Shown one piece after another: positions 7,569 through 16,275 of a DNA stretch of 45,029 bases. The stretch's first letter is position 1. Each line of letters opens with the position of its first letter. The notes below the pieces were generated by a model, which did no database searches, was not told the origin of the DNA, and was given only the letters and a program-made list of their open reading frames with translations. The DNA comes from Clostridium sp. (GTDB lineage: Bacteria; Bacillota; Clostridia; Clostridiales; Clostridiaceae). The stretch is from contig NZ_JAENWM010000023.1 of the NCBI RefSeq assembly GCF_016650035.1, positions 1-45,029 on the forward strand. Reading direction: 5' to 3'. The position numbers and the translations under genes are program-made.

Positions 7569-8897
7569 TTATTTGGTGAAAAATGATTTGAATTGTTCTA
7601 TAATGTATCCAATCTGTTCATCATCAATTCCTGGCCAAACTCCTATCCAAAATGTATTATTCATAACTATATCCGTATTAGTTAAATCCCCAACTACTCT
7701 ATAGCTAACTTCATTTTCCGTAAATAAAGGCTGTTTTAATATATTTCCTGCAAACAATAATCTTGTTCCTATTTTTCTTTCTTCTAAAAACTTTACAAGG
7801 CTGTTTCTATCATACTTATCATTTTGCTTAAGAGTTATAGTAAACCCAAACCAACTAGGTTCACTATTTTCCGTAGGTTCTGGCAAAATTAAATATTCTT
7901 CAAATTGTTTTAGTCCTTCATAAAGTTTTTCGTAGTTATCTATTCTTTTCTCTATAAACTTAGGTAGTTTTTTAAGTTGTGATACTCCAAGTGCTGCCTG
8001 CATATCTGTTACTTTTAAGTTGTATCCAAAGTGAGAGTATACATATTTATGGTCGTATCCAGCAGGTAATTCACCATGCTGTTGAGTAAATCGTTTGCCA
8101 CATATGTTATCTTTCCCTGGTGGGCATATACAGTCTCTTCCCCAGTCTCTTACTGAACGTATAATATTATGTAATTTAGCATCATTTGTAACAACAGCTC
8201 CACCTTCACCCATAGTCATATGGTGTGCTGGATAAAAACTAAATGTGGATATATGTCCAAAGTTTCCCGTATACTTACCATCATATTTTGCACCCAATGC
8301 ATCACAATTATCTTCTATTACCCACAAATCATGTTTTTCAGCTAGTTCCATAACCTTAGCTAGATTAAATGGATTTCCTAAGGTATGCGCCATAACAATA
8401 GCCCTGGTTTTGTCTGATATAGCTTTTTCTAAATCTTCTGCTTTTACATCATAAGTACCAAGTTCTACATCTACAAACACTGGTACAAGGCCACTTTGAA
8501 TAAGAGGAACCACTGTTGTTGGAAATCCAGCTGCTACAGTTATAACTTCATCCCCAGGCCTTAATCTCTTTTGCCCTAGTTTATGAGATGTAAGGGCAAC
8601 CACTGCTACCAAGTTTGCGGATGAACCTGAATTTACAAGCGAACAAAATTTTGATCCTATAAATTCAGGAAACTCTTTTTCAAATTCATTTCCATATCTA
8701 CCTGAAGTAAGCCACATATCAAGAGATGCATCTATTAAATTTGATAAGTCATCTTCATCTACAACCTTACCTGCTGCTGGTATATATGTTTCACCAGCTA
8801 TAAATTTTTTTCCTGCATTTTTATCTTTATGAAACTGTTTAACTTTATCCAATATTTCGTTTCTTGCAAAATCTTCATTAAATTTTATATCACTCAT
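7569..8897 (-). CDS. rfbH: CDP-4-keto-6-deoxyglucose 3-dehydratase (E1)
   Basis: PMP-dependent iron-sulfur enzyme that removes the C3 hydroxyl, the key step to 3,6-dideoxyhexoses. The fold is aminotransferase type, but the PLP-binding Lys is replaced by His in SFYPAHHMT (223-231), the diagnostic change of E1 enzymes. Cys201, Cys259, Cys261 and Cys269 (numbered from the GTG at 8906) match the C-x57-C-x1-C-x7-C pattern that holds its [2Fe-2S] cluster. ATG 8897 is preferred over GTG 8906 because GGAG lies 8 bases before it; it follows the rfbG stop directly. The reductase partner E3 (RfbI/AscD type) is not in the window. Confidence 0.93.
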   Translation of the reverse strand: MSDIKFNEDFARNEILDKVKQFHKDKNAGKKFIAGETYIPAAGKVVDEDDLSNLIDASLDMWLTSGRYGNEFEKEFPEFIGSKFCSLVNSGSSANLVAVVALTSHKLGQKRLRPGDEVITVAAGFPTTVVPLIQSGLVPVFVDVELGTYDVKAEDLEKAISDKTRAIVMAHTLGNPFNLAKVMELAEKHDLWVIEDNCDALGAKYDGKYTGNFGHISTFSFYPAHHMTMGEGGAVVTNDAKLHNIIRSVRDWGRDCICPPGKDNICGKRFTQQHGELPAGYDHKYVYSHFGYNLKVTDMQAALGVSQLKKLPKFIEKRIDNYEKLYEGLKQFEEYLILPEPTENSEPSWFGFTITLKQNDKYDRNSLVKFLEERKIGTRLLFAGNILKQPLFTENEVSYRVVGDLTNTDIVMNNTFWIGVWPGIDDEQIGYIIEQFKSFFTK

Positions 8898-8898
8898 T

Positions 8899-9990
8899 TT
8901 ATTCACTCCACATCAGATTCTGTATTTTTGCTTCTTCTACATATTCCACTATTTGCTTTAAAGTATATTCATACATATTTTCATTTTTATTTCCATAATA
9001 ATTCTTATACCATTGTATAGTTCTATCTACTGCTTTGTTAACATCATATACTGGATGCCATTTTAAATGAGCCTTTGCCTTACTTATGTCAAGCTTTAAT
9101 AAATTAGCTTCATGAGGTTGTGCATTTTCTTCCAACTCTATATTTCCTTTGCCCCATGCTTTTATTGAGAGTTTTAGTATACCTTCTACACTTAGCACAT
9201 CTGTATCCCTAGGTCCAAAATTCCAACCACTATTATATTTCTTTGCATCCTTAAGCATTTCTGAACCAAGCCACAAGTAACCTGACAGAGGTTCTAACAC
9301 ATGCTGCCAAGGTCTTGTTGCAATAGGATTTCTTATAACTATTGATTTTTCTTCTGAAACTGATCTTACAAAGTCAGGAATTAATCTATCTTCTGCCCAA
9401 TCTCCTCCACCTATTACATTACCTGCCCTTACAGAGGACAATCCTATACCTCTTTCATCATAAAAACTATTTCTATAGGATGAAACAATCAGTTCAGCAC
9501 ATCCTTTACTAGAACTGTATGGGTCGTATCCACCCATAGGATCTGTTTCTCTATATCCGTACACCCATTCTTTGTTTTCATAGCATTTATCAGTTGTAAT
9601 AACAACTACACCTTTGACGCTACTTGAATTTTTAGCTGCTTCAAGTACATTTACCGTTCCCATAACATTTATTTCATATGTTTCTTTTGGTGACTTATAT
9701 GATAGTCTTACCAACGGTTGTGCAGCTAGATGAAAGACTATCTCAGGTTTGTACTTTTCAAAAACTTCATTTAATTTTTTTTCTTCTCTTATATCCCCAA
9801 TTATACTTGTAATCTTCTCATTTAGTTTACATATTTCAAACATTGATGGTTCCGTTGGAGCATCCAAGGAATATCCGATAACCTCTGCTCCAAGATTTTT
9901 AAGCCATATTGAAATCCAAGACCCTTTAAAACCAGTATGCCCAGTTACAAGTACTTTTTTACCTTTATATATATTATTAAACTGATTCAT
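8899..9990 (-). CDS. rfbG: CDP-glucose 4,6-dehydratase
   Basis: Converts CDP-glucose to CDP-4-keto-6-deoxyglucose. It is an extended SDR with VLVTGHTGFKGSW, the variant Rossmann motif (TGHTGFKG) characteristic of CDP-glucose 4,6-dehydratases, plus TTDKCYEN and DPYSSSKG (Tyr and Lys of the active site). The frame is open to 10023, but ATG 9990 is the likely start: GGAGG sits 8 bases before it and the N-terminus then begins just before the nucleotide-binding strand. It overlaps the end of the upstream reductase gene by 14 bp. Length (363 residues) fits the family. Confidence 0.93.
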   Translation of the reverse strand: MNQFNNIYKGKKVLVTGHTGFKGSWISIWLKNLGAEVIGYSLDAPTEPSMFEICKLNEKITSIIGDIREEKKLNEVFEKYKPEIVFHLAAQPLVRLSYKSPKETYEINVMGTVNVLEAAKNSSSVKGVVVITTDKCYENKEWVYGYRETDPMGGYDPYSSSKGCAELIVSSYRNSFYDERGIGLSSVRAGNVIGGGDWAEDRLIPDFVRSVSEEKSIVIRNPIATRPWQHVLEPLSGYLWLGSEMLKDAKKYNSGWNFGPRDTDVLSVEGILKLSIKAWGKGNIELEENAQPHEANLLKLDISKAKAHLKWHPVYDVNKAVDRTIQWYKNYYGNKNENMYEYTLKQIVEYVEEAKIQNLMWSE

Positions 9991-10966
9991 TATATTTCCT
10001 CCAATTAACTTTATACCATTCATAGGTTCTCTTTAATCCCTGTTGTAAATTGTATTTAGGCTCCCATTTAGTATATTTCTTTATCTTCGAATTGTCTCCT
10101 ACAAAATGCATAACTTCATTTTTTCTATAAGGAACAGCTCCGAGATTAAATGATTTTAAACTATCATTTGCAATTTCTGCAACTTTAATTGCTAAATCTT
10201 TTATTTTAACTTCTTCTCCTGAGCAAACATTATAAGCCTCATAAAGTGGAAGATCTGTTAAAGCTATGGCAATATAAGCTTCTGCTAAATCTTTTATATA
10301 CAAATAATCTCTTACTTGTTCTCCACTAGTCATTTCCATATTTTCATTTAATATAACTGCTTTCATAAGTTGTGGAACAAATTTATGTAATCCTTCATTT
10401 TCTCCAAATATACCAAATGGTCTAACTGTAACTAAGGGAATATTATTCTTTTCAGAATAAGCATTTGCCATAATTACACTAGAGGCTTTGGCTGAACCAT
10501 ACAACGAATGAGGATTTAACTTATCTTCCTCATTTATTTTTTTCCCCTCATTTAATCCATATTCAAAACATGAGCCTGTATTAATTACCTTTTTAGTCTT
10601 GTTATCTTTACAAAAATTAAGAACATCCAGTGTGAATTTTATATTACCATCAATAAGTTCATTAACATTTTGCTGTCTATAATCTACCCCATAAGCTGCA
10701 AGATGAAAGCATATATCAAATTGAGGTAAAGTCTTCGCAATATCTTCATTATCTAATGCAACTTCGTCAAGCTCTTTATAGTTATGTTTAAACAACTCTT
10801 CTACATATATATATTTGATATTTTTTACACCTTTTAATCTCTTATATCCTAAGCTTGAATTCTTTCTTACTAAGGCATATACAATCCAATTTTTTTCCAA
10901 TAGTTCTTTTATAAGGTTAGATCCAATAAAACCCGTACCACCAGTGACTAATGCTGTTAATCCCAT
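9977..10966 (-). CDS. rfbS: CDP-paratose synthase-type NAD(P)H-dependent 4-ketoreductase
   Basis: About 330-residue extended SDR: TALVTGGTGFIGSN at the N-terminus, CFHLAAYGVDYRQQ, NTGSCFEYG, and Y-x3-K in SLYGSAKAS. Within the rfbF-G-H-E cluster the missing step is reduction of CDP-4-keto-3,6-dideoxyglucose, done by RfbS (paratose) or RfbJ (abequose). The RfbE epimerase downstream acts on CDP-paratose, so paratose stereochemistry is inferred; the sequence alone does not settle it. Start choice is uncertain: ATG 10966 or GTG 10975, neither with a strong ribosome binding site; both overlap the end of rfbF, implying coupling. Confidence 0.75.
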   Translation of the reverse strand: MGLTALVTGGTGFIGSNLIKELLEKNWIVYALVRKNSSLGYKRLKGVKNIKYIYVEELFKHNYKELDEVALDNEDIAKTLPQFDICFHLAAYGVDYRQQNVNELIDGNIKFTLDVLNFCKDNKTKKVINTGSCFEYGLNEGKKINEEDKLNPHSLYGSAKASSVIMANAYSEKNNIPLVTVRPFGIFGENEGLHKFVPQLMKAVILNENMEMTSGEQVRDYLYIKDLAEAYIAIALTDLPLYEAYNVCSGEEVKIKDLAIKVAEIANDSLKSFNLGAVPYRKNEVMHFVGDNSKIKKYTKWEPKYNLQQGLKRTYEWYKVNWRKYNESV

Positions 10967-11730
10967 AGTTTCCACGCTGCTTTCCCACTATTCCATAATT
11001 CATCTAATTCATTTTTATCTCTTAATGTATCCATAGGTTTCCAAAATCCTTTATGTTTATATGCATTTAGTTTATTTTCTTTAGCTAAATTTTCTAGTGG
11101 TTCTTTTTCAAAAACTGTTCTGTCATCTTTAATATAATCAAAAATTTCAGGTTCTAGGACAAAAAAGCCTCCATTTATCCATGCCCCATCACCCGCAGGT
11201 TTTTCAATAAAGCTTTTTACATTAGCACTACTGTCTATAGTTAAAGCTCCAAATCTTCCCGAAGGTTGTACTGCTGTTACTGTAGCTATTTTACCATTAC
11301 TTTTATGTAATTCTAATAATTTGTTTAAATCAACATCTGCTACGCCATCACCATAAGTTAGCATAAACGTTTCATTATCAACATAATCTTTTATTCTTTT
11401 TACCCTGCCACCTGTCATTGTGTTTAATCCAGTATCAACAAGGGTTATTTTCCATGGTTCCGCCTTGCTATTATGATACTCAATATCCCCATTTTTTAAA
11501 TCAACAGTAACATCACTCATATGCATAAAATAATTTGCGAAGTATTCTTTTATAACATATCCTTTATATCCACAACATATAACAAAATCATTTATTCCGT
11601 AGTGTGAATAAATATTTAATAAATGCCATAAAATTGGTTTTTCTCCTATCTCAACCATTGGTTTTGGTTTTAAACTTGTTTCCTCACTTAGTCTTGTTCC
11701 GAACCCACCTGCTAATATCACTGCTTTCAT
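10957..11730 (-). CDS. rfbF: glucose-1-phosphate cytidylyltransferase
   Basis: 257 residues, the standard length. It makes CDP-glucose from CTP and glucose 1-phosphate, opening the 3,6-dideoxyhexose pathway. The nucleotidyltransferase signature is LAGGFGTRLSEET (6-18), followed by KPKPMVEIG, LTYGDGVADVD (metal site) and WINGGFFVLEPE. This combination identifies cytidylyl- rather than thymidylyltransferases. It is the first gene of the tyvelose cassette in transcription order; upstream lie only a dead fcl fragment and a gap, so a promoter should be there, though I could not point to a convincing one. Confidence 0.95.
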   Translation of the reverse strand: MKAVILAGGFGTRLSEETSLKPKPMVEIGEKPILWHLLNIYSHYGINDFVICCGYKGYVIKEYFANYFMHMSDVTVDLKNGDIEYHNSKAEPWKITLVDTGLNTMTGGRVKRIKDYVDNETFMLTYGDGVADVDLNKLLELHKSNGKIATVTAVQPSGRFGALTIDSSANVKSFIEKPAGDGAWINGGFFVLEPEIFDYIKDDRTVFEKEPLENLAKENKLNAYKHKGFWKPMDTLRDKNELDELWNSGKAAWKLWD

Positions 11731-11750
11731 ATTAATTCATCTCCATACTT

Positions 11751-11864
11751 TTATTTTTTTTCAACGCCTTTGTATGCTTCTTTAATCTCTCCCCTAAGTT
11801 CTATTTTATGTTTTAATCCACTACCTTCAAGTTTACTTACATTCAAAAACTTTCTAGGTGTCCC
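11751..11864 (-). pseudogene. remnant of the 3' end of a GDP-L-fucose synthase gene
   Basis: The last 37 residues of a short minus-strand frame read GTPRKFLNVSKLEGSG and end KEAYKGVEKK. This matches the C-terminus of GDP-L-fucose synthases (compare [16 protein letters not shown] in the intact gene at 25212-26141). The 66-residue frame upstream of this part has no family resemblance, and the rest of the gene is missing. The fragment is divergent from the intact fcl in the window, so it is not a recent copy of it. It marks a recombination scar at the upstream edge of the tyvelose cassette. Confidence 0.75.
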
Positions 11865-12319
11865 TCTGGTTTTCCATCCAAATTTATTTCCATATTCATT
11901 CATATTAAATACACCATTTTCACCGTTTTTTGCTCCTATCCCCTTTTTCATGCTATTATCTAGGTCTTCTTGGATATTTGAAGTGTAATAAAGAGTTGCT
12001 ACTTGTAATTCACCTCTATTGCTATCGCTAATTTTTTTGTTTCTATTTTCCTAAACCTTTAACTTTTTAACTAACCTTTTTTTCTTCTTTATTTGCATCA
12101 AATATCCATTTATATCAGCCTTTCCACTCTTTCGTTCGTAATTTGTTCCTTTGCCCCGTGGACCATTGCTCGAGACTTACCTTTAGCTTTCTAACTTTTC
12201 AACCTAATTTCTGCGCTTCTAAATTCGCATCAGATGTTCCATCTTTGCATAGCCTACGCCTTGGTCGTTCACATACTGTTCACTAAAACTTCACAAACCC
12301 TGGACGCCTTGCTTCATAT
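11865..12319. other. 455-bp gap; right copy of cassette-flanking repeat
   Basis: No supported gene. A short frame covers 11865-11951 upstream of the fcl remnant, but it has no family resemblance. The part 12050-12220 is C/T-rich on the plus strand and shows no transposon motif I recognise. The repeat described at 3063-3138 recurs at 12225-12312, ending 8 bp before the stop of the next gene. Confidence 0.55.
12225..12312 (+). repeat. cassette-flanking direct repeat, right copy
   Basis: Starts TCGCATCAGATGTTCCATCT and continues with GTTCACTAAAACTTCACAAACCC and CCTTGC. It is a diverged direct copy of 3063-3138. The two copies enclose exactly the tyvelose genes, wzx and two GTs. Confidence 0.7.
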
Positions 12320-13096
12320 TTAATGAAATTTCTCAAACTTGTTTGCTTTTAATTTATTATTAATTTCCTTTTGTTTCTTCCAATTAAACACCAACAGTAT
12401 CGGAGAATTGAAAATGTTAACTCCATTATTTTTTATAATAAGCTGATCTTCCTTATATATTTTATTGATATTTCTAACATCCTTAGAAATTCCATGATCA
12501 GATGAAACTGCAACTATATAATCTAATTTTAAAAATTTATATTTTTTCAAATAAAGTCTTTGAAAAAAATCAAAATCTGCACTTATTTTATAATTGAGGT
12601 TAAACTTATATTGTTTTTGCAATTTTGTCTTCACAAAAGCTGCCTGATGATAAAATGGTTTTTTATATTTCAAATACCATGATGCGCGTGTCGTAAACTC
12701 ACTAATGCCATTACTCGTTTCCCATAATGCTCTCCCATATACTACATTAAAACTACCTAAATCGTTTGAAAAAACTTCTTTCAAAACATTACCATCAAAA
12801 AAAATATCATCTGAATTCATAAAATTAATCCAATGACCACGTGCTAATTCCGCACCCTTATTCATGGCATCATAAATCCCCTTATCATGCTCTGAAATCA
12901 ATTTGACTAAAATCTTTCTTTCTTTAAACAGAGGAATATATCTATTAATAATAGATAATGTATTATCTGTTGATGCTCCATCGATAATTATGTATTCATA
13001 ATCATTATAATTTTGTTCTAAAATCGATTTGAGTGTTTTTTCAATTGAATCTTGTGCATTATAACAAACAGTTACTATAGATATCATCGCTTCCAT
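12320..13096 (-). CDS. GT2 glycosyltransferase (WcaE-like)
   Basis: 258 residues. ISIVTVCYNAQDSIEKTL (5-22), IIDGASTDNT (37-46), EHDKGIYDAMNKG (69-81) and NSDD (94-97) form the pattern of the GT2 subgroup that includes colanic acid GTs such as WcaE. The enzyme should act in the cytoplasm on a nucleotide-sugar donor. ATG 13096 is supported by AAGGAG 8 bases upstream and overlaps the wzy gene end by 13 bp. It is the last gene of the right-hand part of the locus; the flanking repeat follows 8 bp after its stop. Confidence 0.88.
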   Translation of the reverse strand: MEAMISIVTVCYNAQDSIEKTLKSILEQNYNDYEYIIIDGASTDNTLSIINRYIPLFKERKILVKLISEHDKGIYDAMNKGAELARGHWINFMNSDDIFFDGNVLKEVFSNDLGSFNVVYGRALWETSNGISEFTTRASWYLKYKKPFYHQAAFVKTKLQKQYKFNLNYKISADFDFFQRLYLKKYKFLKLDYIVAVSSDHGISKDVRNINKIYKEDQLIIKNNGVNIFNSPILLVFNWKKQKEINNKLKANKFEKFH

Positions 13097-14277
13097 AATT
13101 TGTTCTCCTTAAATTTATTCACAACATTTGGTAATGTACTCTTCCATTTAGTATTAGTATATATTAGATACCCAAAAAATATAATTGAATAATTATAAAA
13201 TACATTTGTATATTGGCTTTCAAAAATACTGTATACAGCAAAGATTATTGTTATACATAGTTCTGCATAAAGATTTTCATCCATAAGATAACGACATAGT
13301 TTCGTATATAATATTATAAGAATTATAGCCGTAACTAAACCAAAAGAAAGAATAACAAACATATACATATTATCAAATGGGAGTGTTTTGGTTACATCAC
13401 GTCCAAAAAAATTCAATTTATAAGCTTGCAAATAATTTGCAGCAATTGTAAACCTCCCCGTTGTCCAATAATTTATTTGCATTATTAGAGAATTTTTATT
13501 ATTATTATTATTACTTACCAAACTAAAAACTAATGAAAGTAAAAACAAGCAGGCATATAAATATGTACATAATAGTTTAATAATTTTTACTTTTAAAATA
13601 TTAACCTTTAATAATAACCAACGAAATAGCAAAAGCATAACAATACAAAATAACCCTGCTCTTGAAAAAGTTGTTGTATAGAAATAGAAGCTTACTGATA
13701 TAATTATAATGATTTCAATTGTTTTCAGTCGGTAAAATCTACAATATACATACGAAGATACCAATATATAAAACATCCAATAAAATGTATTAGAATGATG
13801 AAACCCATATGCTATACATGTAATCCAAATTCCTGAAGAAGTTCCTTTTGACACACTTGTATTTTCAATAAGTCCCATCTTTAGGAACACAAATAACATG
13901 AAAAATAAAATTGCATAAGTATTTCTCAGTAGCTTAACAAATCTAGACGGTTCAATGGATTTTACAGTAATGATTGCAATAATATTAATTAAAAGGTATT
14001 CATTTTGTCTACCATTAATAATATATATTATACAAAAAAATAATAATATACCAGCTATTATATACAGTTCGCGTCTTGAATATTTTTTTCTTATAATTTC
14101 AAATATAGCAAAACCCAATGCGACCAACAAAAGCGCTGTGAAATATGATTCTACTCCTGAAACCGAAGTCACTTTCAATTGGCGAGAAAACATTCCAATT
14201 ATCATTAGTACAATAAAAATTGTTTCACCACATAATTGTCTACTACTATCTATGTTATTTATATCCCGTTTATTCAT
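13084..14277 (-). CDS. wzy: Wzy-like repeat-unit polymerase
   Basis: About 397 residues, almost entirely hydrophobic, with roughly 10-12 membrane segments and larger polar loops around GTSSGIWIT and the ~NYLQAYKLNFFG region. Wzy proteins have little sequence conservation; the call rests on topology, length and position among GTs, with a Wzx elsewhere in the locus. ATG 14277 is chosen over TTG 14292 since GGAG lies 9 bases before it; this start overlaps the upstream GT stop by 8 bp. It would polymerise lipid-linked repeat units outside the membrane. A ligase or another membrane protein cannot be excluded. Confidence 0.72.
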   Translation of the reverse strand: MNKRDINNIDSSRQLCGETIFIVLMIIGMFSRQLKVTSVSGVESYFTALLLVALGFAIFEIIRKKYSRRELYIIAGILLFFCIIYIINGRQNEYLLINIIAIITVKSIEPSRFVKLLRNTYAILFFMLFVFLKMGLIENTSVSKGTSSGIWITCIAYGFHHSNTFYWMFYILVSSYVYCRFYRLKTIEIIIIISVSFYFYTTTFSRAGLFCIVMLLLFRWLLLKVNILKVKIIKLLCTYLYACLFLLSLVFSLVSNNNNNKNSLIMQINYWTTGRFTIAANYLQAYKLNFFGRDVTKTLPFDNMYMFVILSFGLVTAIILIILYTKLCRYLMDENLYAELCITIIFAVYSIFESQYTNVFYNYSIIFFGYLIYTNTKWKSTLPNVVNKFKENKLWKR

Positions 14278-15175
14278 CTTTATATTCTCCAAATTTAATA
14301 TTAAAAAAATCTATCAGTTTGCCAAATGCAATATCATTTAAATTCCCATCCACATTGATATCCATCAAACTTACATCCTGTGAACGCCTAATTGTAAACC
14401 ACTCTTTAGTATATAAGTTAACTTTAACTACTTTTTTCTTTTTTATAAGAGAAACTATTTTTAACCATAAATCATCCGTAGTTGGACAAATTTCTTTTAT
14501 CACTTCATAATTTATGTCGACATTTTCAAAAAATAATGATGGGTATAATACTCCTCCAACTCCTGTAGGTAAAAGATGGTATGATGGTCCCTTAATGCCA
14601 TCTGGCCTCCATTCTTTATATGGAAGTATATTATAATCATTATCTACTACTATTTCACTTGCACGATAACAACATACACACTCTGGATTCTGATCATGTG
14701 TATCAATCAACTTTTCAATCCAATCTTCTGGATAAAGAACATCATCATCTGCCGTAATAATATTATCCTTTGGATAAAGTTTAGCGGTGTAAAATATTTT
14801 CTTGTATGATTTTAAATCCTCACAAAATCTAATATCTACCCCAATTTTTTCAAGATTTAAAAGTTTCCTAGGTAAAGATTCTTTATTCTTAAATTGAGAT
14901 TTCGCTAACCATAATATAACTTTATCTGCTGGGTGTGATTGTCTGAGAATACTCTCTAGACATAAATTAACCTTATCAATCCGAGCCGGAAAAGATGTCA
15001 ATGAAACTATTACTTCAGGTTGTCCAAATGACTCAGAAAGTTTAGTTGGATGATTCAGTATACAATATATTGGATATATCAAATTTGCAACTCTCCCAAG
15101 TACACGATTTTTTAATATCTGTGTTCTATTTGACTTTCCCCATGGTGTTACTAATTTATATAATAAATTTAGCAT
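14270..15175 (-). CDS. glycosyltransferase with DDD motif (capsule/O-antigen type)
   Basis: 301 residues. The motif VIVSLTSFPARI (55-66), then LCLESILRQSHPADKVILWL (71-90) and TADDDVLYPEDW (141-152), is the pattern of a GT-A-like group common in capsule loci. DDD 143-145 is the likely metal and donor site. The first 50 residues include a hydrophobic patch (VANLIYPIYCIL) that may attach the enzyme to the membrane. It overlaps the wzy start by 8 bp. Donor and acceptor are unknown. Confidence 0.75.
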   Translation of the reverse strand: MLNLLYKLVTPWGKSNRTQILKNRVLGRVANLIYPIYCILNHPTKLSESFGQPEVIVSLTSFPARIDKVNLCLESILRQSHPADKVILWLAKSQFKNKESLPRKLLNLEKIGVDIRFCEDLKSYKKIFYTAKLYPKDNIITADDDVLYPEDWIEKLIDTHDQNPECVCCYRASEIVVDNDYNILPYKEWRPDGIKGPSYHLLPTGVGGVLYPSLFFENVDINYEVIKEICPTTDDLWLKIVSLIKKKKVVKVNLYTKEWFTIRRSQDVSLMDINVDGNLNDIAFGKLIDFFNIKFGEYKDE

Positions 15176-15203
15176 AATCCTCCTTATATATGTAAATACA
15201 TAC

Positions 15204-16220
15204 TTATTTATTTTTTGGTTTTAGTATAACCCTATTCTCACTAAGACTATATTTACCACCTTTCAAAAGCTTATGCTTAAAAACCCACCAGCTGGGAATC
15301 CAAATGTATTTATGCATAGCCGGAGAAGCACTTCCAATCATCCAGCAGTTTCTATCACATTTTTTTGTGCATTTTCGAACCTCATTAGCTTGTTCGCCAT
15401 TCCATAGTTCATCCCAAGATTGTTCATGCAAATTGCCCATAACAGCTTTCTTTGCCATTCCATTACATGGAATAACATCACAGAATGGGTCAATGAAAAA
15501 AGCATTTTCCGACATATCACAAGGAAGTAATCTTTTATTTCCGTAAATGTAATTAATAAGTCCGTGGTTAAAATAAGCACGAAACCATTTTTTTGGAGAA
15601 TTACTTTTAAGTAGTTCATTAATCAATTTTTCAAAATTCTGTGCCACATGGTATTTATCAGAAATTTTATTATCTGTTTTTCTAAAATAGAAAGAATTGT
15701 GCAACGTAGCCGTTGCAAATTCCATACCCAGATTATTAGATAATTCATACAGAGGAACAAGATCTTCACAGTTCATATCCTGGACTGTCATGCCAAAGCC
15801 AACATCAGGATGAGACATTTCCACAAGAGTATTTAATCCAGTATTTGCTCTTTCAAATCCATTTGGAATACCACGAATTGTATCGTTTGTCTTCTGAAGT
15901 CCTTCAATGCTAATACGAATACCAATTTTAGGAAATTTTTTACATAGATCGATAATTCTATCAGTAAAATAACCATTAGTAGAAATAACAATACGGTCAG
16001 ATTTCTTGTACAGTTCTTCTACAATTTCAGAAATATCTGTCCTGATGAAAGGTTCTCCACCTGTAATATTAGTAAAAGCCATCTCTGGTAACTTTTTTAT
16101 GTCCTCTAATGTAATTTCTTCACTCTGCTTAGTCGGATCTTTATAACAGTCACACATATTACAATGTGCATTACAACGATAAGTAATGATCACAGTTCCA
16201 TAAAGTGTTCTTTTAGTCAT
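15204..16220 (-). CDS. radical SAM / SPASM-like protein in polysaccharide locus
   Basis: 338 residues. C16-x3-C20-x2-C23 in YRCNAHCNMCDC is the radical SAM [4Fe-4S] motif; TGGEPF at 53-58 contacts SAM. The C-terminal third carries a further set of Cys (FCDVIPCNGM, KCTKKCDRNC) with GNLHEQSWDELWNG between, a SPASM/twitch-type auxiliary cluster domain. ATG 16220 has GGGAGGGG before it. The substrate is unknown. Its place between the dideoxysugar genes and the GTs suggests it alters a sugar nucleotide or a repeat-unit residue (dehydration, epimerisation or deoxygenation by a radical route), but this is inference. The family also holds peptide-modifying enzymes; no precursor peptide was seen nearby. 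Confidence 0.85.
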   Translation of the reverse strand: MTKRTLYGTVIITYRCNAHCNMCDCYKDPTKQSEEITLEDIKKLPEMAFTNITGGEPFIRTDISEIVEELYKKSDRIVISTNGYFTDRIIDLCKKFPKIGIRISIEGLQKTNDTIRGIPNGFERANTGLNTLVEMSHPDVGFGMTVQDMNCEDLVPLYELSNNLGMEFATATLHNSFYFRKTDNKISDKYHVAQNFEKLINELLKSNSPKKWFRAYFNHGLINYIYGNKRLLPCDMSENAFFIDPFCDVIPCNGMAKKAVMGNLHEQSWDELWNGEQANEVRKCTKKCDRNCWMIGSASPAMHKYIWIPSWWVFKHKLLKGGKYSLSENRVILKPKNK

Positions 16221-16275
16221 GATTTTTCCCCTCCCTTTACACTATAATTGTACTAACTAACATAAGCTTTATAAA

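Noticed and set aside
11865-11951. A functional small gene starting MKKGIGAKNG
   Set aside because: The only recognisable part of this frame is the dead fcl C-terminus downstream. The rest has no resemblance, so I call only the remnant.
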